DNA of 64,000 nt from Massilibacteroides vaginae (GTDB taxonomy: Bacteria; Bacteroidota; Bacteroidia; Bacteroidales; Tannerellaceae), in NCBI RefSeq assembly GCF_900178525.1, contig NZ_FXDJ01000009.1, positions 766,263 to 830,262 on the forward strand, read 5' to 3'. Each line of letters opens with the position of its first letter. Position 1 is the first letter of the stretch. A program made the translations under genes and the position numbers. Below, piece after piece: positions 27,029 through 34,378 of the stretch. Under the pieces are notes generated by a model. That model was given only the letters and a program-made list of their open reading frames with translations, had not been told where the DNA came from and made no database searches.

Positions 27029-28246
27029 TTACAATCTGTTATAAACGATTCGTCCTTCTACGATCGTGGTTTTAATCTCAATATTGGGGTCAAAGATAAT
27101 AATATCCGCGTCTTTACCACACGCCAGCTCGCCTTTCGTGTCGAATATACCCATAATACGAGCAGGCGTTTCCGAAGCCATGCGAACTGCATCCGGCAAG
27201 GGTATGCCAACCTGTTTAACTAGCGTGCGGATCAGCCTGTCTGCCGTAGCTACACTTCCTGCTAAAGCAGAACGATCGGCCAATTTACAAACGCCATCTT
27301 CCAAAATAATCCGCCCGTTATGAATAAACGTTCCTTCTTCGCACGAAGCGGCAGCCATAGCATCGGTAACCAACATGATTTTATCGGGCCCTTTTATCTT
27401 GTAGATCAATTTTAAAATAGCAGGAGGAACATGGATACCGTCGGCTATCATTTCTACCGTCATATCATCTATCAGGTAAACCGCCTCAATAGTTCCCTCG
27501 TGTTTGTATTCTCCGGCTTTATGAACTCCGGTCATGGCATTATAGAAATGAGTAGCATGCGTATAACCGGCCTCCCAAGCCTCGCTTACCATCGCGTAAT
27601 CGGCCACTGTATGGGCCAGCGAAACCACTACCCCTTGCTTTGAAGCAAAGCGGGCAAAATCCAAAGCCCCCGGAAGTTCAGGCGCGGCACTCCATCGCTT
27701 GATACAAGACGTTTCGCTCAATAATGCTTTATATTCGTTTTCACACGGCAACGACAAATAGGCAGGATCCTGCCCGCCGCACATATCTTTGTTCAGATAG
27801 TTTCCTTCTAAATGAAGTCCCATAACACGTGCTCCCTGCGGCGTCTCATCCATTATTTTCTCACAGGTTTTTATACTCTGCCTGAAAACAGATAGAGGGG
27901 CGGCCGCCAAAGTGGGGTATATGGCTGTTGTGCCATGCTTCGCATGCGTGGAAGCGATTGTGCGAAAAGCTTCCGGAGTCGCATCCAGAAAATCAAATCC
28001 GCCGCCTCCATGCACATGTGTATCTATACAACCGGGTGCAACAAACAAGCCCTTGGCATCCAGTTCGGGCATACGCTCCCCACTCAACTTATCGTCCTCT
28101 ATAGCAACTATCTTTCCGTCATTTATTATTAGCGATTTATGCCTGCAAATTCCTGTAGGCAGTACTAATGCGGCATTCTTTATTCTATACAATTTATCGT
28201 TGTTGCAAGCATTCATGTGATCTTGTATTATCGGATTATTATTCAT
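27029..28246 (-). CDS. nagA: N-acetylglucosamine-6-phosphate deacetylase
   Basis: Converts GlcNAc-6-phosphate to GlcN-6-phosphate in amino-sugar breakdown and wall recycling; cytoplasmic. Motifs: DTHVHGGGGFDF metal site, LEGNYLNK (metal Glu), SLAHT (His), HFYNAMTGVH and LVTDAMAA (catalytic Asp). The open frame extends to 28297 and would overlap the divergent kinase gene; starts at 28246 (MNNNPIIQDH) or 28216 (MNACNNDKLY) remove the overlap and fit the family length of about 395-405. It is upstream of the GH42 gene in the same operon. Confidence 0.93.
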   Translation of the reverse strand: MNNNPIIQDHMNACNNDKLYRIKNAALVLPTGICRHKSLIINDGKIVAIEDDKLSGERMPELDAKGLFVAPGCIDTHVHGGGGFDFLDATPEAFRTIASTHAKHGTTAIYPTLAAAPLSVFRQSIKTCEKIMDETPQGARVMGLHLEGNYLNKDMCGGQDPAYLSLPCENEYKALLSETSCIKRWSAAPELPGALDFARFASKQGVVVSLAHTVADYAMVSEAWEAGYTHATHFYNAMTGVHKAGEYKHEGTIEAVYLIDDMTVEMIADGIHVPPAILKLIYKIKGPDKIMLVTDAMAAASCEEGTFIHNGRIILEDGVCKLADRSALAGSVATADRLIRTLVKQVGIPLPDAVRMASETPARIMGIFDTKGELACGKDADIIIFDPNIEIKTTIVEGRIVYNRL

Positions 28247-28287
28247 AACTTTAAGCAATAAAAATACAAAAACCAATTCACTTTTAT

Positions 28288-29955
28288 ATGGATGCAACCA
28301 TTAGAATTTATTGTAAGAATAATAACACATACACGAATGTTCCCTCAGGGTCTTCTTTACTTGAAATATATGAATTAGTGGGGGCTCCACTTAAATACAC
28401 TCCCCTGAATGCGCAGGTAAACAACAAGGTGGAAGGATTAACTTATCGGTGCTGGAAATCGAAAGATGTCGAGTTTATGGACTATACCCATTCGTCCGGA
28501 TCGCGCGCTTATATACGTTCGCTTTGCCATATTTTCGCTAAGGCGGTTTATGAAACTATACCAAAAGCTGGTTTAAATCTTGAGCATCCTGTGTCAAAAG
28601 GTTACTATTGTGTGATCAAAAATGGTGAACAGATCTCAGAAACAAAAATTCAGGCAATCAAGGTTCGTATGCAGGAAATTATTGACGCGGACTTCAAATT
28701 CTATCATAGATACGTACGCACCTCAGAGGCTTCCGAGCTCTTCCATAGCCTCAATATGAAAGATAAGGCCCGGTTAATTGAAACATCGGGTATGGCCTAT
28801 ACGTCTTATTATGAATTGGATGGTTACGTTGATTTCTTCTATGGGTGCCTTACTCCCTCAACGGGATATATCAAGCTGTTTGATATAATTCCGTATAACG
28901 ACGGCATTTTACTCCGCGTTCCTAAACGTACAAGTCCAAATGAACTTGAACCGCTGATAAGACAGGATAAGATGTTTGAAGTTTACAAGGAACACCTCAC
29001 TTTACAGCGCATGGTGGGTCTAAACAATGTGGGAGATCTAAATCTCTCCTTAAAAAAAGGAAACACATCGGATATAATCAAGGTATCTGAAGCGGTACAG
29101 GAAAAGCAAGTTGCCAAAATAGCTGAAGATATTGCTCGTCGCTTTAAAGACGGTGTACGTATTGTGCTGATATCCGGCCCCTCTTCTTCCGGAAAAACAA
29201 CCTTCTGCAAACGATTACAAATACAGTTGCTGACAAACCTAATCCAACCTATCGCTATCTCTTTGGACGACTATTTTTTAAACAGAGAAGATACCCCAAA
29301 AGACGAATCCGGCGATTATGATTTCGAATCGCTATACGCATTGGATCTGCCATATTTCAACAGCGATCTTGAGAAGTTATTGGCAGGAGAAAAGATTAAT
29401 TTGCCCAGCTTCGATTTTAATACGGGCACACGGATTTATAAGGGCAAAACATTAAAACTAAAGGAAAATTCCGTACTCGTCATAGAGGGAATACATGCGT
29501 TAAACCCGGAACTTACCGCCATGGTGAACGACAAGTGCAAGTATAGGGTTTATGCCTCGGCGCTGACCTCCATCTCGTTGGACAACCACAACTGGATACC
29601 GACTACCGATAATCGGTTGTTACGTCGCATTGTTCGCGACTACCGGTTCAGGGGATATTCCGCAAAAGACACGATCTCCCGTTGGGCAAGCGTTCGTCGT
29701 GGAGAAGAAAAATGGATTTTCCCCTACCAAGAAAATGCCGACGCAATGTTCAACAGCGCGATGATATACGAGCTCGGCGCTTTACGAAAATACGCCGAAC
29801 CCATTCTGATGGAAGTACGTGAGTCCGACCCTGAAAATGCAGAGGCATACCGTTTGCTCCGATTCCTGCGTTACTTCAACTACATCCCCGACTTCGAACT
29901 ACCGGGCACATCACTGCTACGCGAGTTTTTAGGAGGCGGAAGCTTTAAATACTAA
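28288..29955 (+). CDS. Uridine-kinase-like protein with ThrRS-like N-terminal domains
   Basis: P-loop kinase of the phosphoribulokinase/uridine kinase family, 555 residues. Residues 1-60 resemble a TGS domain and 70-250 the editing-type region of threonyl-tRNA synthetase, then the kinase domain from about 285 with Walker A ISGPSSSGKTTFCKRL, AISLDDYF and VIEGIHALNP. There is no aminoacylation core. This architecture is widespread in Bacteroidota and Firmicutes and annotated nucleoside kinase, without a firm substrate. It is divergent from nagA; start codons are 41 bp apart. No exact promoter box; TAACTTTA at 28246-28253 is one base off. Confidence 0.88.
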   Translation: MDATIRIYCKNNNTYTNVPSGSSLLEIYELVGAPLKYTPLNAQVNNKVEGLTYRCWKSKDVEFMDYTHSSGSRAYIRSLCHIFAKAVYETIPKAGLNLEHPVSKGYYCVIKNGEQISETKIQAIKVRMQEIIDADFKFYHRYVRTSEASELFHSLNMKDKARLIETSGMAYTSYYELDGYVDFFYGCLTPSTGYIKLFDIIPYNDGILLRVPKRTSPNELEPLIRQDKMFEVYKEHLTLQRMVGLNNVGDLNLSLKKGNTSDIIKVSEAVQEKQVAKIAEDIARRFKDGVRIVLISGPSSSGKTTFCKRLQIQLLTNLIQPIAISLDDYFLNREDTPKDESGDYDFESLYALDLPYFNSDLEKLLAGEKINLPSFDFNTGTRIYKGKTLKLKENSVLVIEGIHALNPELTAMVNDKCKYRVYASALTSISLDNHNWIPTTDNRLLRRIVRDYRFRGYSAKDTISRWASVRRGEEKWIFPYQENADAMFNSAMIYELGALRKYAEPILMEVRESDPENAEAYRLLRFLRYFNYIPDFELPGTSLLREFLGGGSFKY

Positions 29956-29975
29956 AAACAAAACCAATCAACCCA

Positions 29976-30180
29976 CTGTCATGCTTCGACAGGCTCAGCA
30001 TCTCATACCAACCCCTTGTCATGCTGAGCTTGTCGAAGCATCTCATACCGTCTGACTATCATTTAACGAAGCCATAAGCAGAGATCTCTCCGCTTCGGTC
30101 GAGATGACAGGGAGGGTGGTCGGGGTGACAAGGGAGGGATTTCGAGAAGACAAAAAGGATGGTTCCTACCCGGAAAAGAG
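29976..30180. repeat. Bacteroidota intergenic repeat mosaic, left part
   Basis: Contains several copies of the modules TGTCATGCTGAGC-TGTCGAAGCATCTC and GAGATCTCTCC-CTTCGGTCGAGATGACA, one of them inverted (ATGCTTCGACAGGCTCAGCA at 29991-30010). The order (TCTCATACCGTCTGACTAT, then AACGAAGCC, then AGAGATCTCTCC) is the reverse complement of the 113-bp repeats at 60758 and 60911. These modules recur between genes in many Bacteroidota genomes. No coding potential. Confidence 0.85.
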
Positions 30181-30425
30181 CACGATGCCGCGATAAGCGG
30201 CGAGCCGTGAAAAAACCGGCCTCATTGGATGAGCGTTAAGAAAAACACGGAGCGAAAGCGTTAAAAACAAATCGTTGTTTGAGCGAAGCGAGTTTTCGAT
30301 TTGTTTAGCGAAAGCGCAGTGTTTTTTAGCGAAGGAAGTGCAGCCTTGATCTTTTTTGCTTCGTTTTTTGGATCAAGCCAAAAAATGATGTGGGGTCACA
30401 GGGGTGAAACCCCTTAAAACCCTGT
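30181..30425. repeat. Hairpin-rich non-coding block inside the repeat region
   Basis: Nested inverted repeats: AAAAACAC (30241-30248) with GTGTTTTT (30319-30326) enclosing AACAAATCG (30266-30274) with CGATTTGTT (30297-30305). A second hairpin is CTTGATC (30345-30351) / GATCAAG (30371-30377). GCGAAAGCG occurs twice and GAGCGAAGCGAG once. The TTGATCTTTTTTGCTTCGTT type of module is, from memory, common between Bacteroidota genes. No tRNA or known RNA fold recognised. Confidence 0.65.
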
Positions 30426-30640
30426 CCCATCCACTGTCATGCTGAGCCTATCGAAGCATCTCATACCAACCCCTTGTCATGTTGAGCTTGTCGAAACATC
30501 TCTCCGCGTCTGACTATTCTTTAACGAAGCCATAAGCAGAGATCTCTCCACTTCGGTCGAGATGACAAGGAGGGATAGTCGAGATGACAAGGAGGGACAG
30601 TAGAGATGACAGGGAAGGGGGGGGCGGAATGACAAAGAAA
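30426..30640. repeat. Bacteroidota intergenic repeat mosaic, right part
   Basis: Second copy of the left mosaic in the same orientation: TGTCATGCTGAGCCTATCGAAGC, CGTCTGACTAT, AACGAAGCCATAAGCAGAG, CTTCGGTCGAGATGACAAGG, ending in degenerate repeats of GAGATGACA-GGAGGG and a G run. A 65-codon minus-strand frame here is low-complexity and repeat-derived. Confidence 0.82.
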
Positions 30641-30683
30641 GTGATAGAATTAACAATTCAAATTTAGCCATCAATCAACAGAG

Positions 30684-30849
30684 AAAAATCATTATACTAT
30701 ATAAATAAAAAGATAACCTTTATTTTTCCGAAAATATCCTTTATTTTTCAAGAAATAACCTTTATGTTTTTAGCCAAATCATACACGCTGATTATCAGCA
30801 ATATACGATTTGGCTAAAAAAAAGCAACTTACCCCTGATTTTAACTTAA
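30684..30849 (-). repeat. 21-bp-phased intergenic element, copy C
   Basis: Minus-strand copy: end motif at 30849-30835 (TTAAGTTAAAATCAG), palindrome GCTGATTATCAGC (30787-30799), units CCTTTAT ending at 30765, 30744 and 30723 (21 bp apart) and in-phase ACTATAT ending 30702. The hairpin around the palindrome is strongest here: TTTTTAGCCAAATC (30767-30780) with GATTTGGCTAAAAA (30807-30820), 14 perfect pairs. It lies between the repeat mosaic and the 3' end of the DUF3788 gene. Confidence 0.9.
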
Positions 30850-30880
30850 AAAATCACACAAACGGATACCAACCCAATCA

Positions 30881-31309
30881 TCATTTCAATTTCTTTTTAA
30901 ACCGAATAATGGTCAGTAAATCCGGAATATCCTCCACCTTATTAATCTCAATAATCATAGGAATTAAACGACCAATAAGCTTTGCAGAACAAAACTCTTC
31001 TTTGATCTGCGTTGAAACAGGCAAAGCAGCAATCGCTTCAAGGTGCTTTTCCTTGAAAAAAAACGAAGTCTTAAAAAAACCGGCCCATACCGAAAGCCAA
31101 AAGACGGTTTTCTGCTTATACGTTACTTTGCCAAGCCAGGATTTGCCGTCATTATAATATCGCCATTCAACAGTCAGTCCGTAATTTTCGCTTGTAACCG
31201 TCTCAACAAATGATTCCAATACGCAAAAGACCGCATCACCAAGCGCATCTTTCAAAACTTCATTCGTAGGGAATATCTCCGGATTCCTCAATAACATTTG
31301 TGGTTCCAT
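30881..31309 (-). CDS. DUF3788 domain-containing protein
   Basis: Cytoplasmic protein of 142 residues of the DUF3788 family, no known function. Seen: VEWRYYNDGKSWLGKVTYK and a conserved VFWLSVW strand, matching the family pattern. It is the last gene in a four-gene minus-strand cassette (VOC protein, WYL regulator, GyrI-like protein, this gene), 23 bp after the GyrI-like gene. In other bacteria DUF3788 genes are often beside GyrI-like or stress-regulator genes, which fits a small-molecule response role (inference). Confidence 0.82.
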   Translation of the reverse strand: MEPQMLLRNPEIFPTNEVLKDALGDAVFCVLESFVETVTSENYGLTVEWRYYNDGKSWLGKVTYKQKTVFWLSVWAGFFKTSFFFKEKHLEAIAALPVSTQIKEEFCSAKLIGRLIPMIIEINKVEDIPDLLTIIRFKKKLK

Positions 31310-31332
31310 CGCTTTAGTGTGTATTATTTATT

Positions 31333-31806
31333 TTATTTCAAAGGAATACGGATCTCCACAATCCAGGGAGCATCAGGATCCTGCTCATCACCAACGCAAC
31401 CGACATATAGTTCATAATGATCGCGTGTATCGCATTGATAGGCTTTTTCGTTAACAGTGGCATACGCTTTTTGCCACGCTTCGCAAAATTCGGCCATGAC
31501 GATCTCTGCCTGCATTACAAAATATTTACCTCCGCTTATTGTATACTGTTTCATCCCTTCACCCGGTGTTGTATCGGCAAGATCCTCTAAACAAGCTTCC
31601 GAACGCAATTGCTCCACAGGAGTAGTTAACGGATCGTCATGATACACACCGGCCATTTTAGGAGTTGCCGCCCAAAGATTATTTGCTGCTGCCCATCCGG
31701 CTATTTTTTCAAAAGCGCCCCCTATTCCGGAATAATCGCCAAGGTGTGAAATTGCAATCGTTTTAATCGGATTGAGCGTCTTTATCTCTGTGCAATTAAT
31801 TTTCAT
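31333..31806 (-). CDS. GyrI-like small-molecule-binding (SOUL/AraC effector-type) protein
   Basis: 157 residues with the pattern of GyrI-like/AraC-effector-binding domains: N-terminal IKTIAISHLGDYSGIGGAF, middle GVYHDDP, and C-terminal HYELYVGC. Such stand-alone domains bind or hydrolyse hydrophobic small molecules. There is no DNA-binding domain. The gene overlaps the 3' end of the WYL-regulator gene by 4 bp, so translation is likely coupled, suggesting the regulator and this protein act on the same signal. Confidence 0.82.
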   Translation of the reverse strand: MKINCTEIKTLNPIKTIAISHLGDYSGIGGAFEKIAGWAAANNLWAATPKMAGVYHDDPLTTPVEQLRSEACLEDLADTTPGEGMKQYTISGGKYFVMQAEIVMAEFCEAWQKAYATVNEKAYQCDTRDHYELYVGCVGDEQDPDAPWIVEIRIPLK

Positions 31807-32732
31807 ACGTCTAAATTTTGAATAATTTGTTTTATAATATCTTTTATTTCAACGGGATGAACCACGGTTGTGGTGTCGGCATTGGCTAACACCCATCTGG
31901 CTAAAACCTCAAGCGAATAGGCCATGTAGGTTTGTTCTATTCCACCGTCTGTCAATTCGTTCTCGTTGATTAATCCCATAAAGAAACACCGGTCTGCGTT
32001 GTATCTGGCCACCTCTTTGCTTGTTCGCAACACTACTTCCGTAAGACATTGAGGTGCATCGGTTCCGGCCAGCGATTCCAATGTAGGATGTATTTTTGTA
32101 TGCTTGTCGGTTGTTGTCCTTATATTGCTAATACGATCAAGTCTGAACATCCGGTACTCCTTTCGCAGGTGACACCAGGCCGTAAGGTACCAGCTCGGGT
32201 GTGAATAGCAGATTCCGACAGCCTCTAAGGAACGTCTGGTTTTATTATCATCGGCATTGGTATAGTCAATCTCAATAATCAGTTTTTCGTTTATACTGTT
32301 CAATATCATCTGCAATAAGTTCGGTAAACTTTCGCGTGTATTCCTGCTTTTATACACGGCGATAGAATCACCCATATTATGAAGATATTGCTTATCTACA
32401 GCACGCAACGCGGCTCGTATTTTATCCATGCCCTGACGGAAATACTTACTGTTCTGACTATCTGTAAGCTGTTCGATAATTTTCTCAGCAGTAAGAAAAG
32501 CGATAGCCTCCTCTTTTGTGAACATCAGCGAAGGCAACCGATAACCTTCAACCAACGAATATCCAACCCCGGAATTTCCGCATATCGGCACACCGGCTTC
32601 AGCCAGCGTATTCATATCTCGGTAAATGGTGCGCAAACTCACCCCGAAACGTGCTGCCATTTCAGACGCCTTAACGATTGGTCGCGACTGAAGTTGCACC
32701 AACAAGGTCGATATGCGGTCGATCCGATTCAC
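31803..32732 (-). CDS. YafY-type HTH/WYL transcriptional regulator
   Basis: 309-residue regulator. An N-terminal HTH_11 domain (RISTLLVQLQSRPIVKASEM through VSLRTIYRDMNTL) binds DNA; the WYL domain (about 140-220, with CYSHPSWYLTAWCHLRKEYR and FRLDRI) is thought to sense a ligand; a C-terminal extension follows. Likely autoregulates or activates the cassette it sits in. It begins 6 bp after the VOC gene and overlaps the next gene by 4 bp. Confidence 0.92.
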   Translation of the reverse strand: MNRIDRISTLLVQLQSRPIVKASEMAARFGVSLRTIYRDMNTLAEAGVPICGNSGVGYSLVEGYRLPSLMFTKEEAIAFLTAEKIIEQLTDSQNSKYFRQGMDKIRAALRAVDKQYLHNMGDSIAVYKSRNTRESLPNLLQMILNSINEKLIIEIDYTNADDNKTRRSLEAVGICYSHPSWYLTAWCHLRKEYRMFRLDRISNIRTTTDKHTKIHPTLESLAGTDAPQCLTEVVLRTSKEVARYNADRCFFMGLINENELTDGGIEQTYMAYSLEVLARWVLANADTTTVVHPVEIKDIIKQIIQNLDV

Positions 32733-32738
32733 AGCCGG

Positions 32739-33167
32739 TTAATTTTCGGAGAACAAGATCGCCCAAAGCACGCCATAACGATCGAGAACCTCGGCATACC
32801 GCTTAGCGAAAAAGGCTTCGCCAAGTTCACATTCAATCTTTTGCGCTCCTACAGATAATTTGGCATACACCTCCTCGGCCTGCGCAATCGAATCGCAATC
32901 GAGCGTCAGCATGTGTCCTTTATTCCCAAAGTTCCGTTTATCATGCGGCAACGTATCAGCAACGCTCATCGATCCTCCGGGAAAACCGATACAACAATGT
33001 AAAATCAGTTGCTTGCACTCGTCCGGAACGGGCATCTCCGGTGTAGCAGGCATAGAATCATACCGAAAGATATTCTCTATCTTTCCACCCAAAGCGTTTG
33101 CATAAAAACCAGCCGCTTCTTCGGCCACTCCATTAAAAACAAGATAAGATGTAAGTTTCATATTCAA
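32739..33167 (-). CDS. VOC family protein (PhnB/glyoxalase-like)
   Basis: 142-residue vicinal-oxygen-chelate protein of the PhnB-like (3-demethylubiquinone-9 3-methyltransferase-like) group: starts MKLTSYLVFNGVAEEAAGFY, has LILHCCIGFPGGSMSVAD and ends DRYGVLWAI. Typical role is metal-dependent lyase/isomerase or antibiotic binding; exact function unknown. It is first in the WYL cassette; -7 box TATCTTTG lies at 33196-33189. The start may be at 33167 or two codons later. Confidence 0.9.
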   Translation of the reverse strand: MNMKLTSYLVFNGVAEEAAGFYANALGGKIENIFRYDSMPATPEMPVPDECKQLILHCCIGFPGGSMSVADTLPHDKRNFGNKGHMLTLDCDSIAQAEEVYAKLSVGAQKIECELGEAFFAKRYAEVLDRYGVLWAILFSEN

Positions 33168-33188
33168 AACATTTTATTGATTGTAAAA

Positions 33189-33196
33189 CAAAGATA
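33189..33196 (-). promoter_or_regulatory. -7 box TATCTTTG for the VOC-WYL cassette
   Basis: Exact TAnnTTTG match on the minus strand, 21 bp before the first ATG. Any WYL operator would be expected close to it; no clear inverted repeat is seen. Confidence 0.65.
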
Positions 33197-33332
33197 AAGC
33201 GCAAATCTGACAACAGTATGTCAACAAGTTTTTGATAAATGTAAATAAAATAGTTTTTTTTAGTCTCAGAGATTCTTCGTTGCGTGTCAAATATAAAAAA
33301 GGTTTTTGATCCGGCTCTACGTTTGCTTTATG

Positions 33333-33340
33333 TATTTTTG
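33333..33340 (+). promoter_or_regulatory. Possible -7 box TATTTTTG for the DsbA-like gene
   Basis: TAnnTTTG match 95 bp before the ATG at 33436, so the leader would be about 90 nt. Confidence 0.4.
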
Positions 33341-33435
33341 GCTACTATTTAACAGCAACTTATTTAGTTTATCTGTTTACTATATAATAGGATTGTAAGC
33401 AGAAATTGTTAGATTCGCAAAAAACATTTTGAACT

Positions 33436-34140
33436 ATGGGGAAAATGAAAATTGATATTTGGGCAGACATTGCCTGTCCGTATTGCTATGTTGGCAAAAA
33501 GAAGTTAGAAGCTGCTCTTCAGGCTTTTCCTCACGCCGACCAGATTGAGTTAGTATGGCACAGCTATGAACTTAATCCTGATTTAAAAAATGAGCCTCTT
33601 AACTCAACCTATCTGGATTATTACAAAGACAAACAGGAAGAGTTGAACGAACTTCAAAAACTGGCTCAGGCAACAGGAATACGGTTTAATTTCGAAAACT
33701 TAGTAATTACAAGTACATCAGACGCGTTGCGCACAATCAAACTGGCGCGTAAGTATCATTTGGAAGGGAATACGTTCGAGGCTTTTTTCTTTGCTTATTT
33801 CACTGAAGGTAAATGCATAAGCGACCGAGAAGTTATAAAGGAAATCGCGTTAAATGTAGGCTTGCCTGTGGAAGAACTTATGACAATGCTCGACGGCAAT
33901 GAGTTTCTGACTGAACTGACAGAAGACATTCGTTATAGTGAGGATCAATTAAATCTGGAATATATCCCGTTTTATTTGTTCAATAACAAGACGATTATTC
34001 AAGGCTCTATTTCGGGAGATGTTTATCTGGAAACACTAAAGAAAACGTTTGACGACTGGAAAAGCAACGGTGTTTCCACCCAAACGGATCACAGCGTTAA
34101 AGGGATAGGTTGTTCTATCGATGGAAAAGGTTGTCGTTAA
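33436..34140 (+). CDS. DsbA family oxidoreductase (FrnE-like)
   Basis: Thioredoxin-fold oxidoreductase of 234 residues with active-site CPYC (ADIACPYCYVGKKKLE, about residues 14-20) and the DsbA-type helical insertion. There is no signal peptide, so it is cytoplasmic, unlike classical DsbA. The C-terminus adds a second pair, GCSIDGKGC (CX6C), recalling FrnE from Deinococcus, which has an extra C-terminal cysteine pair. Probable role: thiol-disulfide exchange during oxidative stress. It is a single-gene unit. Confidence 0.9.
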   Translation: MGKMKIDIWADIACPYCYVGKKKLEAALQAFPHADQIELVWHSYELNPDLKNEPLNSTYLDYYKDKQEELNELQKLAQATGIRFNFENLVITSTSDALRTIKLARKYHLEGNTFEAFFFAYFTEGKCISDREVIKEIALNVGLPVEELMTMLDGNEFLTELTEDIRYSEDQLNLEYIPFYLFNNKTIIQGSISGDVYLETLKKTFDDWKSNGVSTQTDHSVKGIGCSIDGKGCR

Positions 34141-34332
34141 GGAAACAACCGGATATATACATTTTGATCCGTAGACGATCAAAGAAATTCCTATTACTAC
34201 TCTATTGTAATTGACCTACAAAGTCAGGAGAAGAACAACACCGGTTTCAGCCAAAGGTTCATCTTGCCCATTAAAAAAGGGATCTTCTGTGCTTTTTATT
34301 TTCATTTACATCTAATTAGAGTAAACTTTCAC

Positions 34333-34340
34333 TACATTTG
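34333..34340 (+). promoter_or_regulatory. -7 box TACATTTG for pnp
   Basis: TAnnTTTG match 39 bp upstream of the pnp ATG at 34379. Confidence 0.65.
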
Positions 34341-34378
34341 CAACAGTTTTACAGATAAAAAATAAGATAAAGAAGATT

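Noticed and set aside
28288-29955. Threonyl-tRNA synthetase
   Set aside because: Only TGS and editing-like parts are present; the catalytic class II motifs are absent and a P-loop kinase domain follows.
30477-30674. 65-codon minus-strand frame
   Set aside because: Low-complexity Ser/Leu-rich product of the repeat mosaic.
32379-32858. 159-codon frame antisense to the WYL regulator
   Set aside because: It is opposite recognisable HTH/WYL and VOC coding sequence and has no domain pattern.
34163-34183. Hairpin TTTGATC/GATCAAA after the DsbA-like gene
   Set aside because: Short stem with no T run following; not a convincing terminator.
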